64,000 nucleotides of DNA from Morella rubra (GCA_003952965.2 CM025849.1:38056804-38120803), one strand, 5' to 3'; counted from the first letter of the stretch, positions 11,101 to 25,250 are shown. Program-made: numbers and translations. Notes: generated by a model not told the origin, from the sequence alone.

Positions 11101-13645
11101 TTTGAATCAAGACAAAAGCATGTATTTTTTTACATAATCATACCACTGAAGACATGCAATTACGATCTCCTAACACCATAGCAACACACCCACAGACACG
11201 ATGCCACCCTCCTACAAAGACACTTACAGTGCGCTGCCCAGAGATAATTCTAGACACGTGGCTTAGTTTGAGATGCTTCTCCTCTTTCCCTGAGAACCAT
11301 ATTAGAACAGACTCATCCTGAAAGCAATAAGAAAATCAAACAAGTAACTTTCCTTAGCAAAACTCTCATTGGGCAATTAATTGCACCAAAAACAAATATA
11401 ACTACTGTTTATAGATAAACAAATCTAAACCAACTTTACTGCCTTTCACATTTAAAGTTATATAAGTTAATAAACTACCATTAACGACGAAAACAATCTA
11501 ATGAATTTGTTGAATAGGAGTGATACGGGCAAATTATATTAACCGTTTATTGGACATGATAGGTTCAAATAAGGTTAGAATGCATTTGGTGGAAATTACA
11601 TAACACAAACTTTACCCCCCTCAAACTACCACATCATTAGTAATTTGCCCTCAAAACAAGTGTCATAATTCCCTTCATTGTTCACAGATAGGCGATCAAT
11701 CTGTAGATATCGTTCTGTCAAACTATTTGTACTGCTACCTTATCTTTGTGTATCTGTTTGTATTTTGGTGTTCATTACCATAGTAACCAAAACACCAGAA
11801 GATAAATCTGCTCTTCTCCATCAATATTAGCAAGTGCTTGGCTAATAATGCCTACTTATTGTACTTCTATAAAAATGATTCAGTCTAAACAAAGCCAATC
11901 AGTAGTCGTCTATTTTCCCAGCCGAAGCAACTACAGCTGGAGATAGTCTCTCCTGAATGTATATCTGTGGCTAGGGGCTTAAATGACAATACAACAAGAA
12001 CTTAATATTATGCACCAAGTTAACATGAATATGTAAGGTTTGATTCACAGGGCCATACACAGAGACATACACCATATGCAGAGCTTTGATATGCATTAAC
12101 ATCACTGGAAAAAGGTCAAGCTTACATTGGAAAGCCGAAACGGACAAAACTTGGGCTTCCCCCTTCTGCCATACTTAAGCAAGTATGCTCCTTTCTTCAG
12201 AGCAGTAATGGCCTGTCAAAAACATCACCCAAGAACCTAAATTAAGCTTGTTCAGCACATTTGCAAGCAGTAAATAGAACAGAAATCAGTATCAAGTGAA
12301 GACAAAAGTGAAACAGCATATTCAACTAGATCAGAAAAACAAAAAGAAGTTGTAGAGATTTTAAGGGGGGGAAAACTGACAAGCATGCTATTCAGATTTT
12401 ACAGAGCTCTTCATTAATCAACCTGTCACCTAATGCCTAGTAACACCCACAGAAAAGATTCCAAAGTGCTTCTGGCTCTGTATACCCACTTTGAAGAGAG
12501 CCATCAAGCTTGGTTATCTCATCTTGATCAGCGAGGTAGCACTACTTAGAAGTTGCGTCTAAGCAACTACGCTACACTCAATAATTACAAAGGTAAAAAG
12601 AAACAAAATCCCTTGCATACTGGTATGGATCATCTAATCCACCTCTAAAGGTAAAAAGAGACAAAATCCCTTGCATACTGGTATGGATCATCTAATCCAC
12701 CTCCTATCTACTCCTCTAGGGTAGAGATTGGGATCAGCTCAGAAGATTGGCAGCAACGCAGTGCGTAAGCTAGACAGGATCATCATATATCCTTGTTCTT
12801 TTGGTTTGCTTAAAGGGAACTTGATCGATTCTACCAAATTATGCTATTACAATGTTGCTCAGAATCCTTATTCAGGTATCTAGCCTAACTTAGCAAACTT
12901 TATCACGTACAAAGGTGACACAGATCACTTGATTGACTTGTTAAACACAGCTCCATAAGCTGACACGTAGATTGTGAATGCACACAATTATATGTTCTTC
13001 AGCATTATCTAGTTCAGCTGTCAACTTTCTGAGTGTCAATATTCTTTAATAAACTGGCATTGAAATGGTAGGATGGATAACTAGTAAGTCAAACAGGAAA
13101 TCATCTGCAGAAACCTACCCAAAACAGGTCATCTTTCAGTCCATTCCGACAACTTGAAAAATCATTCGTACGAAGGACATTCAGTCAATTCAAACAACTT
13201 ACTCTAAACCCACCACTAAAAATCCCTCATGAACGATTCTTGCTACCCTGACAAGCCAGCCTGCATTGCATGCGATTAATTTAAAGCTCCCACAAGTAGA
13301 GCTAAACAACCCAACTCTTCAAATAACTGTACCAACATTATTAGAAACCCATATGATCCCAAAAAGATATAGTATGAATATCATCGCGGAAAGCAACCTA
13401 AACAATCCAAATTAACAGTTCGCACAACCAAACCAATAACCTCAAATTTCGACGAAAAAGAAAAACTCAAAGTGCTTCCATGCGATTATAAGCTAAAACT
13501 AAACCAATTCTTGAATGTAAGACACTGAACAGAAAGAATATACGAACATATACAAGAAACGAAGGAAAACGAATACCTGCTCGGTGTCCCTTTCTACGGG
13601 GCCAGTCCTGCTAAGATCCGAAGCCATCCTATCCGTCCGCGACAT
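5197..13645 (-). CDS. PRAF: PRAF protein: PH, RCC1 repeats, FYVE, BRX
   Basis: Plant phosphoinositide-binding, RCC1-repeat putative exchange factor; family members localise by PH and FYVE domains and bind partners through BRX. Exons in transcript order: 13645-13577, 12212-12126, 11317-11228, 10406-10326, 10176-9982, 9901-7763, (optional 7306-7262), 6558-6412, 6078-5694, 5329-5197; the earlier junctions are all phase 0. The start gives [20 protein letters not shown], with a second ATG at 13627. Order: PH domain ([20 protein letters not shown] to [16 protein letters not shown], about residues 20-145); about seven RCC1 repeats with WG and LGHG motifs; FYVE finger with [18 protein letters not shown] and CDNC; coiled coil; BRX motif [20 protein letters not shown] and last exon [14 protein letters not shown] to [12 protein letters not shown], then stop. 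Repaired length would be about 1108 aa, normal for the family. One base is missing near 5801-5804, so the literal frame leaves BRX and stops near 5659. Confidence 0.95.
7262..7306 (-). other. Candidate 45-bp cassette exon in PRAF
   Basis: Lies in the large intron between the main PRAF exon (ending 7763) and the coiled-coil exon (starting 6558). On the minus strand it has a pyrimidine-rich acceptor, ccttttcag, and a donor aag|gtatca. It is 45 nt long, open in phase 0, and would add [15 protein letters not shown] between KLRTQ and VENLTRK, continuing heptad-like coiled coil. It is not part of PRAF proteins as I know them, so it is an alternative exon or a chance match. Confidence 0.4.
12589..12704. 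repeat. Tandem duplication, 58-bp unit, in PRAF intron 1
   Basis: Two near-identical copies (12589-12646 and 12647-12704) share cccttgcatactggtatgga and differ at about one position (aagaaac versus aagagac). The low divergence implies a recent event. It lies in the first intron and does not affect coding. Confidence 0.9.
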
Positions 13646-14223
13646 CAAGCAAAAACCGAAGACCTAAACAACACCCCCCATTTCTGACTTGCCCATTCTC
13701 AAAACCGAATCGTTCCATTCACCAATTTCATCCACCAACACCTTCCTTCGCCAACTCACCCCCAAATTAACACACTCACTCAGCCCTAAACCCCCACCGA
13801 GCCTCGAATCAAGCATTCATCCACACTCAGTTCCGCTCGAATTCGTCAGTTACGGTTCCATAACTAGCTACACTAACCGTACCATACCGGTGCTTCCAAT
13901 GAGTTCGGTACGTCCAGTGAGGGCCGCGAAGTGAAGTGAAGTCTGTAAGAGGAGCAGCTGTTTCGTGATAGAAGAGAGTCGATCGAGGAACGAGAGGGTT
14001 TAGCTCCACTGGATTTCGGTGATCGAGAGGCCCCCGAGCTCGAGGCGTGTCTGCAACCGTGAGTGTGCGAGCGCGTTCTCGTGCCGGCTTGTCTGAGAGA
14101 GAGAATCGGGGCGAGAAAGTGCGGGAGAGAGTGGGAAAATCTAGGAAACTATATGATCTGATTGATTCTCTCAGTTGCAGAAGAGAGAGAAACTAGCGAG
14201 AGACAGAGCTTTAACTTCGAGAT

Positions 14224-14255
<32 letters not shown>

Positions 14256-14300
14256 AATTATAAAAGTAGAAAATTGCTGTAGGCTGAGAAGACAAATAGT
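13646..14300 (-). promoter_or_regulatory. PRAF 5' leader and promoter region
   Basis: Sequence upstream of the PRAF start. It is comparatively GC-rich for this window and contains a CT-rich tract on the transcribed strand (GA microsatellite at 14228-14254), which is common in plant 5' leaders. The exact transcription start cannot be read from the sequence. Confidence 0.45.
14228..14254. repeat. (GA)n microsatellite
   Basis: Uninterrupted AG dinucleotide run of about 13 units upstream of PRAF. It reads as CT in the PRAF sense and may lie in the 5' leader. Confidence 0.9.
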
Positions 14301-17300
14301 AGTGTCGCAGTAGAAGAAAAGAAAAGGTTACTGTTGAATTAACAAAAAGAAGAGAAAGAAAAATGAAAAAAGTGGAGGCGCGTAGGATAATGCCCATAAT
14401 AGCTATCTGAATTTTCCAATTTGACACTTCCTCTTTTATCGGGAAAGTTTTTCCTTTTCTTTATATACATCTTCATTTCCGTGTTTGGATGGACAGAAAA
14501 TGTGAAAAAAAAGAATGCGTTTATTTGAGGCTTATATGTCAAGCAGTCAACAATCAGGGAAGGATGGCCAATTGCGTGACGACTTCGATTGTCACTTAGA
14601 AAAACAATAACAATTTAGATATAAATATAAAATAATAAATCGATAAACAGAAATAGGGGGCGTAAATCAGGGGTAGTCAAAGTAGTCATAGTCCGAGGAA
14701 AACAATAAAAAAAAATATATCACATTCCCTTTTCTTATTTCCTTAATTTTTATTGCTTTTGTATATTACTTTTCCTTTTTTGATTATTCAGAGACGTATT
14801 TTTTAAAATAAAAGCTTTCTGACTTCTTAATTAGGGAGGGAAAATTTACATCCCATACAAAAAGATTATCCTAAAGATAATGAAAATATGAGAATTAGAA
14901 CTTTGAATTTCCTCTTGATTAAATTCTACTTTTTCAGTAGTTAAGGTGAATGAGTTAGCCAGAAATATTATCGGTGATCAACCTAATTCGACTTTTCACA
15001 ATAATAAAATTCGTAACTTAACTGTTGTATATTTAGAGTTTACCATGTGACTAAATATGCATCGGAATTTATATTGTGATTAGACTGGCTGAGGTCTATT
15101 ACTCCGTGCACAAGGATGCCACGAATTATCTTTTGTTACTAAAAAAAAGTTTGGGCAATAAAAATAAAAAGATATTGATAAATAAAGTAAAAAGCATAAA
15201 CTAGGTGAAGTTAAAAACAAAACAAAACAAAAATGAGCCGGAAAATTTTATTTCTCCTTTTTTTGTGTGGCTTTTGCATCTTTTTCTTGAAGTAAAAAAT
15301 AGAAAAGAGAAACTTCATTTTGTGAATGTCACTTTGAGGGTATGAACTACAAAGTTCTTTATGTTGAGCTATCAAATTATTAAAATTTATCAATGTGGAC
15401 CTCAAGTAAGATTTTATCGTCAAAATTATACCACATGATTCATTTATAATACATGTGGCACAATTTTAATTATTATATCTTTTTAGAAAGTCAAACAATA
15501 TGAAATTTAACAATTTCAAAATTTAATGTGACAAACTTAATAGTTTTGACTCTAAAATAATATTGATTTCATAATTTGGGGACGTGATTTTTTCTTAAAT
15601 AGAAAAGATAAAGAAATTATAATCTGTAGCAAAGAGTTAAGATTTGAGAGAGCCTTGTGAGCTCGATTTATCTATTAAGAAACTTATTTCTGCCAAACAG
15701 ATGAGGAAAGTTCTGTTAATAAAGAATATTTTTCTGTGTTTACGTGCGCCCAAACGTCTAAATTCGTGCAGCCGCAAGGTCCGGAAAGAGCTACACTTTT
15801 TTAATTTAAAAATAGCTTAGATATAAAAATAAAATTAAAAAATCAAACAACATTTTAAAATTAAAAAATGGCTTAGATTTTCAAAGATGATTCAGGGTTT
15901 TTGGTTACGTACCTTGTACGAAAATTTATTAATATATTTCTTTAGTCTCACTCGCTGTAATTGTTTGTTTGTCAAAATTTCGAAAAATATTTCAAAATTT
16001 TAGAATCTTTACTTTATTAAGATTTATTGGGTTTGTGAAAGGTGTAGTATGTATGTGTAAAAGTTAAAAATTTTGAAGTATGTTTGTTTTGTTGAAATTT
16101 CTATGCCCAAAATATTGGAGAAACAAATGGTACCTTAGACCAAAGGTCCATATACTTTTCTAATAATAAAAATCATATATTTGATAATCAACTATTTTTT
16201 TAAAAAAAATTATAACCCGATTGAGTCTTGCATTTTGGATTGTTTATAGATAAATCCTAAACATTTAAACAATCTCTTGTTAAAAGGCTAATTATATTAT
16301 GAAAATATACCCACTTATCATTCAAAATTCAGCTTATAAGAGAAATTATATTGGTTAAGGGTTAAATATATTTTTCCCTCATTAAATATGAGAGTACTAA
16401 CACTTTGTATCTCTAACTATCAATTTCCTTTCATTTCACCCATCAGCTTCAGATCTTGTACACTTTGCAACTTCTGCAGTTAATTTGAATGGAATTAATA
16501 TTTTATCAGTGAAATTAAGATTCTACCGTAACTTGTTTTTAGACCATGATATCATGTTGGGTAAATTTGTTAATTTATCAATAAAAAATATTAATTTCTA
16601 TCCAAATTAACAGTAAAGAGTGCAAAGTATACAAATTTAATAATCGAATGGTGAAGTTTAACGAAATTGATACGTAGAGGTATAAAGTATCAGACCCCGA
16701 AAGAAAAGTAGTATTATTTTCTCATTGGTCAACAAATTTGCATCAAATATCAAATTAATAATCTGATGGATATATTGTCACCAGGAAATGCAATGAAAAC
16801 TTGGCAATTTGCCAAAAAAAAAAAAGAAAGGGATTGTCTAGAAAGGAAAAGGCATGCATATGAAAATTGGCTGGAGATCACATAGTTCCATGATGCCCTT
16901 AACAAGGGCACTTGTCTTTCCACCCTTGTTGATTGAGAGCAACGCCACGCTGGGGGAGCACTTTAAGGAAAAGTTGGCTTAACAAGAAGTCAGAAATTCT
17001 GGCCCGCTTTTGTCCGAGCGGTCCTAAAACTTTTTTTAGACTATCTCTTAGTGGGATGATATGCTTGTCAATACGAGCATGACATGATCCCTACCACATA
17101 AGAGCTGAGGCCAGGAGGCACCGACCAAAATATTTGCTCCACAAAGTGCATGCCTGTCACACCTCAAATTGAAAGGATCATTACCCTTCATCCACAAATG
17201 CAAACCCAACCAAGCCACGACCCAGAAGTTCATCTGTCTTTTTTAGTCCCAATATATAGAAGACAACCCTCGTTCTTCCAATTTTAGCAGCCTTCCATGT

Positions 17301-18090
17301 TGTTTTGTTTTGGTGAGCGGCTAAGTTTGGCCCTCGATCGAATAAAGGAACCTTAATGAAGGGCCTTTCGTTTGGAGAAGAGGTCTAGAGAGGCCCATAT
17401 GCACTATATCTCGAGAGATTATGGGAAGCTTAAAAGCAAAACAGACTAATTAATGTCAAGACATATACATAGGTACATAGATTTAACCCAATTGTGTCGT
17501 ATCCTAATATAGTTGTGTACAAAATTGATGAAGCGCTCATGGTAGTTTTATGGTGTCATGTATTGCAATGTATACTTCGAGGTAACCAAGCCATAGCCGA
17601 TCACCCGGCCTGATACTTTGACGTGATCTTCGTGGAGTTAAAACTTCCATGGAGGATTTCATACAATGAGGCGAGGGGATGTGACTCATGTAGATTAAGT
17701 TGCAATCCATCCAAAACAGTGTTACCAGTGGCTTAGTGCTACACGGTGGGACGAAGTTTCGAGCGTTTGAAAATTGCTCAAGAGGCTCCGATTAATAATT
17801 TGCTCCCAGATCTTATGGCCTAATGGTGACTTTCATTTATTTATGTTTTTTCTTTTATCATAATAGCTCAATTCATAGATTTATGGAGGTTCAGTTTCTT
17901 CCACCGCCGAAGAGGGTGGTGAGGCAAGGTGAGTAGTCAGGAAAAGGGAGAGGAAACTCTAGAAAGAAGGCGAGTCTTTGTCTCTAGATAAGGGGCTGAA
18001 ACTTTGCATCTTTGTTTATAACTTCCATTTATTTGTCGAATATTTTTCATAATTCGATAGATAATTTGATTAGCCAATAATATTTTTCTT
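14301..18090. other. AT-rich intergenic DNA
   Basis: No gene is recognised. All frames are short and without motifs. The stretch contains a foldback element at 16372-16718. The right end abuts the assembly gap. Confidence 0.5.
16372..16718. repeat. Foldback MITE-like element
   Basis: The left arm (tatttttccctc, then actttgtatctctaactatc, then gtacactttgca) pairs with the right arm near 16618-16718 read in reverse complement (gtatactttgca, then actttatacctctacgtatc, then ttttctttcggg). About 350 bp in all, no coding content. Terminal duplication was not established. Confidence 0.5.
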
Positions 18091-19090
18091 NNNNNNNNNN
18101 NNNNNNNNNNNNNNNNNNNNNNNNNNNNNNNNNNNNNNNNNNNNNNNNNNNNNNNNNNNNNNNNNNNNNNNNNNNNNNNNNNNNNNNNNNNNNNNNNNNN
18201 NNNNNNNNNNNNNNNNNNNNNNNNNNNNNNNNNNNNNNNNNNNNNNNNNNNNNNNNNNNNNNNNNNNNNNNNNNNNNNNNNNNNNNNNNNNNNNNNNNNN
18301 NNNNNNNNNNNNNNNNNNNNNNNNNNNNNNNNNNNNNNNNNNNNNNNNNNNNNNNNNNNNNNNNNNNNNNNNNNNNNNNNNNNNNNNNNNNNNNNNNNNN
18401 NNNNNNNNNNNNNNNNNNNNNNNNNNNNNNNNNNNNNNNNNNNNNNNNNNNNNNNNNNNNNNNNNNNNNNNNNNNNNNNNNNNNNNNNNNNNNNNNNNNN
18501 NNNNNNNNNNNNNNNNNNNNNNNNNNNNNNNNNNNNNNNNNNNNNNNNNNNNNNNNNNNNNNNNNNNNNNNNNNNNNNNNNNNNNNNNNNNNNNNNNNNN
18601 NNNNNNNNNNNNNNNNNNNNNNNNNNNNNNNNNNNNNNNNNNNNNNNNNNNNNNNNNNNNNNNNNNNNNNNNNNNNNNNNNNNNNNNNNNNNNNNNNNNN
18701 NNNNNNNNNNNNNNNNNNNNNNNNNNNNNNNNNNNNNNNNNNNNNNNNNNNNNNNNNNNNNNNNNNNNNNNNNNNNNNNNNNNNNNNNNNNNNNNNNNNN
18801 NNNNNNNNNNNNNNNNNNNNNNNNNNNNNNNNNNNNNNNNNNNNNNNNNNNNNNNNNNNNNNNNNNNNNNNNNNNNNNNNNNNNNNNNNNNNNNNNNNNN
18901 NNNNNNNNNNNNNNNNNNNNNNNNNNNNNNNNNNNNNNNNNNNNNNNNNNNNNNNNNNNNNNNNNNNNNNNNNNNNNNNNNNNNNNNNNNNNNNNNNNNN
19001 NNNNNNNNNNNNNNNNNNNNNNNNNNNNNNNNNNNNNNNNNNNNNNNNNNNNNNNNNNNNNNNNNNNNNNNNNNNNNNNNNNNNNNNNNN
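18091..19090. other. Assembly gap, 1000 N
   Basis: Exactly 1000 unknown bases, a conventional scaffold-join length. The true distance and content between the flanks are unknown. Confidence 1.
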
Positions 19091-21720
19091 TTGTGAAAAT
19101 TGGTAAAAATTGAATAGAGAGATATTTTGAATTAATTTTTTATATTTATTATAATAGAAAAGATGATTTGATGGAAGTAAGGGAAATAATTTATTATTAT
19201 TTTCTTGATCAAAATTTTAGAATAACTAAAGAATAGCTAAAATTTTAATTTAGAAAAATAATTTGTGTAAAGCCATAAAAAAGACAATTGTGATTTAAAA
19301 ATATAATTCTAACGTTTCAAAACTGGTCACATTATTTAATAAGTCGAATTCAGATTAAACCACATCATTTTATTTTCTACTCATTAAATGAAGTACTAAT
19401 CTTAGAACGTTAAATTTATATCTTAAATCATAGTTATTTCTTTTTACAACTTTATATAATTTATCTTTACACAAAATTATACTGAAATTACACCATACAA
19501 AATTTCAACATTTGGCATGACGTCTGAAGACATACTCACCATTTAAATCACGAATTTTATGATTATGGTTAGCCACAATTAGAGCCCGTCATCCATGACT
19601 AACCGGGTCCTGATGTGTATATTCTGAGGAACAAAAATAATAAATAAAAAATTGTTCTTTTGGGCAAATTGAGAATTTGATCAATGCACTTCGAAGAAGA
19701 AGTTGAGCGGGTGATTATTTCGGAATTGTCCGGGAGTACTGTGTTACGGTCAACGATGAGTGGGGAATGGACGGTGATGAGAATTTATTGACATAATGGA
19801 GTTAACGTGCGATGTGACGAGAGTGAATGTGATGGGCAAGCTGGCTTCCTTTTACAAGTGTCAACATCTATGCATGCCAGTTTGATTCCAGTGGTAGCCC
19901 TACCCTTTCAAAGTAAACTTCAGAGTTTGCTTTTGTCATTTCTTCTTGTATCTTTTCTTTTCAAGTTCCAATTACCTTTCCATGTGCAGCTCAAAAGGAA
20001 ACACACATGAACACTGCAATTTTTATGGCTTCTGCTCTGCAAAAAAAAAAAAAAAAAACTGTGTCTGATTTATTTTCTGATAATATCAACCAATTCCATC
20101 GATTCCTGTGTTTTGATGAAAAGCAAAAAAATAAATTTATTTTGTTAGAGTTTGTATAAGAAAAGCTGAGTTAAAATTTGTTTAAAGGTATGTATTTTGT
20201 ATAAAAAGTTTCAAAAATATTTTGTGCTACCCAAATAAGGTTTTAATTAACAAGAAAAAAAGGGGAAATGATCAATTTTATAAACTAGAGAATGACTTTT
20301 ATTGCCTGTAAACTTTATAAATCATATATTGTCTGCAGAGATAGAGAATTTATATACCGTTGATTAACTTTAGTATATTCTTTGTATGGAAATTATATTA
20401 CTCGGTTGAACAACTTTTACTTCAGTTTGATCCTCCCCTTTAGGTTAGGAGATAATTAAGAAATAATGCAGTGTAACGTTAAGCTCCGACCTGCTAATCC
20501 TTGAACTTATGTTTGTTTCTATTTTTTTTTAATAATGAGTGAAATTCACGGCATCTCTTGTTTATTAGATTCAGAAGGATTTAGTCCAACTTGATCGCAC
20601 TTGATAGATTTAACATCATGACAAACTCCGGCTACATGTAGCGGCCTCTCTCCTTAAACGCAAAGTAAATGAGTGGGAGAGTTTTTACTTGCCAACTCTA
20701 GGGTTTGTTTATCAACAAACGGTACCTTTCACGTCCATACTAAAAACTTGTTTGTTTCTATTTTTTTGATCATATTAGTTGAAGCGATTCCTCTCAAGTA
20801 TGCCTAATCCCATATTCTACTAGTAATTAAGAGGATCGTCCTGATCTATCTAGCTAACCCCACCTACAAAAAAGAAGAAGAACAAGAAAGGACAGAAAAA
20901 TTCTCTGTGATGTATTTATTATAATTGGCCGCAAAAGTTTGAGTGGTATGTTTGTAGTTTGGAAAGCGACAATGGAAGTGGATTCTCATGATCCATGATT
21001 GAGTGCTATCCCTCCATCGGGTAATGATACCTTTGGTGCCGTATTCTATTTGCTTGCTTTAATTTTTAACATCGTCAGTTTTTCCATATCACTCGCTCAA
21101 GCTGCTGGAGTCATCATACTTCTGGATGAAGTTTTCCGCTGAGCAAAGTTATTTTGGTACACGCTATGATTTGACAAGTTTCTTGATCATATGCGTAAAG
21201 TTAGTTGTAAGTATGTTTAGCCTAATTAATTAAGCTTACATGCAAACCATATTTGTTGGACTTCTACCAAAAAGGGGTTCATTCATTCGCATTCAAAGCC
21301 CTTACAAGGTTATAATGTCGATCATGAGTGAAAAAGTAAGGGCATTGAGGAAATTGTTGGTTGGTGACTTGGTGTGTGTGTGTCTGTCTAGACATTACCA
21401 AAAGAGAAAGGGCATGTCTCTCTAACTCAAATAGGCTTTTTAACTCTAAAGTTGCTTCTCTATCTGGCTAATGACCTAACTAAGTTCTCCCTCCTAGCTA
21501 TATAGCTAGCTAGCTAGCGCCTAGGTTACCTAGCTACATCGATCATGCATGCCTTCTCAGATGCCTCATACCTCCAGAGTTCTAAAGGGCTGGAGGAAAA
21601 GGAAAGATGCCCCCTGATCAAGTTAAGCCCCTCCCTTTTAGCGTATCTGTCTTGGTTTGTAGAGCACGCTACTTGTCATCGCCTCGCCAGCTTCAACCTG
21701 AAACCAGAAACTCCATAACA

Positions 21721-21738
21721 TGATATATATATATATAC

Positions 21739-21772
<34 letters not shown>
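21721..21772. repeat. Compound (TA)n-(GA)n microsatellite
   Basis: A tatata tract broken by cat and cac is followed by about 12 AG units. Simple sequence only. Confidence 0.85.
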
Positions 21773-21774
<2 letters not shown>

Positions 21775-23926
21775 TGCTTGTGAATTCTTGGCCAAAATTG
21801 CCTCCCATAATCTACCAACACTTTGCGAGAGAATGGTGTGGTATAAGTGATAATTTTGTGTTAAGTTTGATTAATTATTGGGTCAATCCACCAACCTTTT
21901 TCTATAGAAATAAGTACTGCCTTCTCCATTTCAGAAAAAAAAAAAGAAGAAAAAAAAGTACTGCCCACTCCATTTGCAGGGACCAAATGATCACGACCTT
22001 CACTTTTTAATGCAAGTTATATACACTGCACCTAAAATAGAAGGATAATCTGATGTTGAGTTGACAACACTTTCCTTCTTCTTCTTTTTTTCTTTTCTTT
22101 TTTCTATAATTTTCGCTTTCTTCTTCTGAGAATTACAAAGTTAAATATACATTCTTGTTCAAAATTGTTCCTTTCACTTGTACCCTTTTGTATACTTCAT
22201 TGGATCACACATATGGTTTTCAATTTGATAAATTCCCTCTCCAATATCTTTTCAGTATCAGCATCAGTTTATTCTTGACATGTTCCTTTAAACCTAACCC
22301 AAATTATTGTAAACCTTTGATATGGGGAAAATGACAAGGTTAGAGAAGGAAGAGTGCTCACTGTTTGTCCTTTTGTTTTGTTGATACTCTTTCAATTATT
22401 AGAGAAAAAGAAATACGGACACTGGAAAAACATTTTCTCTGATCTTCTTTTTGTTTTGTTAACTGTATAAAACAGTGCAGAATATCATGAATGAAGTGAT
22501 ACGATATTATATAATTCCATCAAATCAAAGTAATTATGATTTCGTAGGGACTTGTCGCTGTTAATCTTTCTATATCCATACAATCATTCGGTATTACCAA
22601 ATATTAACAATTGTTGAACCTTCGAAGTACATGCAATGATCTACTGTAACGTGAAGCAGTATTTGAGAGCCATGATATATACACTCAGAGAAACAAACAA
22701 ATAAAGAGATCGAGCATGGGGCTGGGGATGATACATGTCATTTCCAAAGAAAAAAAAAAAAAAAAAATCGAAAGTCTATAGTAGATGGGGAAAATGTAGA
22801 GCAGCTTGGTAGCTAGGGTCATGGCTTCCGTAGCCCCACTAGCACATCCTTTCCTTGTCTACTAGTGTAGGTTTTAAAGTTTTCCTGGACCCGAGTTTGT
22901 GGGTTGTCTCTCTATAGAGATCATAGGTTTGGCTACATGGTCCTAACACAAAGATTTAGTTTATTTTTTATTTTTGCATATTATAGTCGTTATATAGCAA
23001 AGTTTTCTACCCACCATGTCAATTCTTTCTCCTGTTGTCCTATTATCGTTGATAGTCTCACCTTCCTATTTTTATACTCAAGTATACGTACACAAGGCAC
23101 ATTACCATAGGGATTTTTTGGTATAAACCTTCGGCAAAAGGGTATAATCGAAGTATGGGCAGTTGAATTCTCTTAAACAAAGGAAAAGATGTGTGTTCAA
23201 TCCATGAAAGAAAATATTTGAATAATAACGACGCCGTATGTAGAGGGCTACTCTGTGCAGCCTACTAAGATTATTGGATGGAGAAAAAGGGTTCTCGAGG
23301 ATAGGCATGCACAGTAGGGCAGAATCAGTAGTTAGCTCCTACTTGGGCCCTAGACAGGGATCGGGCATATGGGTGGGAGGAATCAATATAAATAATCTAC
23401 GAGGCTGCAGACAAATCAATGAAATAAATTAAGTTGTTTCTATACCTTTTAATATGATATAAGAAAAGGTTGACAACATTATACTATATGCCCTAAGGGT
23501 TGTATAGAACATGCTATGAACGTTATGCGTAGAGGAAAAAAAAAGGAAAAGAGAAAGAAATTGAAAGCAGCCATTAACGATTAAAATAGAAAAAAAAAAA
23601 GAGAGAGAGAAGGTGGACATGACTTAATTAAAACTACAAAATATGGAAAACAGTAGTTAATTGCGGCTTTCAAAATGCCCTAGGATTAGAACCAGAACCT
23701 AGAACCAGCAGCACTAAAACGCCCCTTCCTTTTTTTCTTCCTAAAAAGCTAGTATACAGAAAATGATTCCATACGGGCGCAATAATATTTGTAAAAAACA
23801 TCTAACTTGACGCTAACCTAAAAACACTTTAAGCCCCCAAAGAGAATAAGTTGAGCAAGTGCTTTCCATATCTAGACACACTTAAACGTGGTACTAAAGA
23901 AGTGCTTTCCAAATCTACTAACACTT

Positions 23927-23929
<3 letters not shown>

Positions 23930-23957
<28 letters not shown>
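23930..23957. repeat. (GA)n microsatellite
   Basis: An AG run of about 14 units in intergenic DNA. Confidence 0.9.
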
Positions 23958-25250
23958 TGTAAGCGTGCTTTGAAAAAGAGGAAGTTCCACAAGGTCGCGA
24001 GGTTAAGGACTAATTGAATGAACCTTGGTATAAGCGACCGACGGCACAGCATTCCTGGCTCCAAAGAGCAAGCAAAGGGCGAAAGGGAGACGGCGAAGAT
24101 CTTTTCTTTTGGAATTTCATGTGCTGTTATCACGTACCTTCAACTATTTTGTCAAAGTTACTAACAGAGGCACAACCTAGCTAACCTCTCCTCTAAGCAA
24201 CCTAATTTATTCAGGAAACAAGTCAAAATATCGCAGGGAGCTGTGATTGCAACACAAGTCAATCCTATGCCCTACTCCTAGTTCGAACTCTTTTCTCATA
24301 CGGAAAGGCTTTATTTATATAAAAGATAGGCTTAACCCAGATAACAAAGATGAAAACTCTAATCTTCCAAGAAGGTATACCCCTCAGTATGTAATCAGAA
24401 GAAAATAACTCTAACAAAGTATTTCAAGATGCTGTTTGGAATTACTGGTGTTTTGTTACATGGGAGGCTTGCACTTAATTAGGCCTGTTTGTCCAGGAAA
24501 ATATATTTTTTGATTGAGAAATAATTATAAATATATATATATATATTTGTGTGTTTTGGATATAAAATTTTAGTAAAATTTTGTTAAAATTTTATGTTGT
24601 GTTAAAAAAAAAGTGTATTGAAATTGATAAATAGTAATAAAAATAAAGATAAAATTTTAAAATATATTTAATAAAAATAAAATTTTAACATCCTAAACAC
24701 TATATCCGAATGATACAAGATGCATCCACCATTTCGAGTGCATGCACTTGATTAGCTTCTATCTTTTTATTCATTATTTTTATTACGAAAAATTCAACCA
24801 CAAAATTCTGTATTTTTGCTATACGATTTTCACAATTTCTTACCAAAGTCCTTTTTAATTTGAATTCTGACACAGAGAATTTTTATTTAAAAAGAAAAAG
24901 GAAAACAGAGACGAACTGCCGAGTTATCTACTAGTTACGGGTAACGATCTGACAATGTTCATCCCAATCTTCCTCCCACATGACAAGAAATCCAATCTAA
25001 TCGACAAAACAGATAGATATGGCGACTGTAGAACGAGGCCTACTCGGACTCCACGTTTAATTAATGGAAAATATTTTTTATTAGAAATGAGCGTAGTGAG
25101 CACGCGCCTGGCCCAAGCAAATCATGGGATGGGTCCTTGCAGTGGGGGCCCTAGGGTATTGGAGGTGTGATTTTGAGGACAGTAGGACACGCCCACGCGC
25201 TTTCTAAAAGGGTTTTAGGAATATAACACAGAGAGAGTGAAAGGTGTTTT

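Larger units (their letters stand above)
19091..25250. other. Intergenic DNA
   Basis: No convincing gene on either strand. Contains a poly-A run at about 20041-20059, a TA tract followed by GA repeats at 21721-21772, a GA run at 23930-23957 and an AT run at 24533-24546. Short open frames lack recognisable domains. Distal regulatory DNA of the LRP1-like gene may lie in the right part, but nothing specific can be assigned. Confidence 0.45.

Noticed and set aside
16880-17010. Possible miRNA-like hairpin (cccttaacaagggcactt)
   Set aside because: Short palindrome only; no known plant miRNA sequence could be matched and no extended stem.
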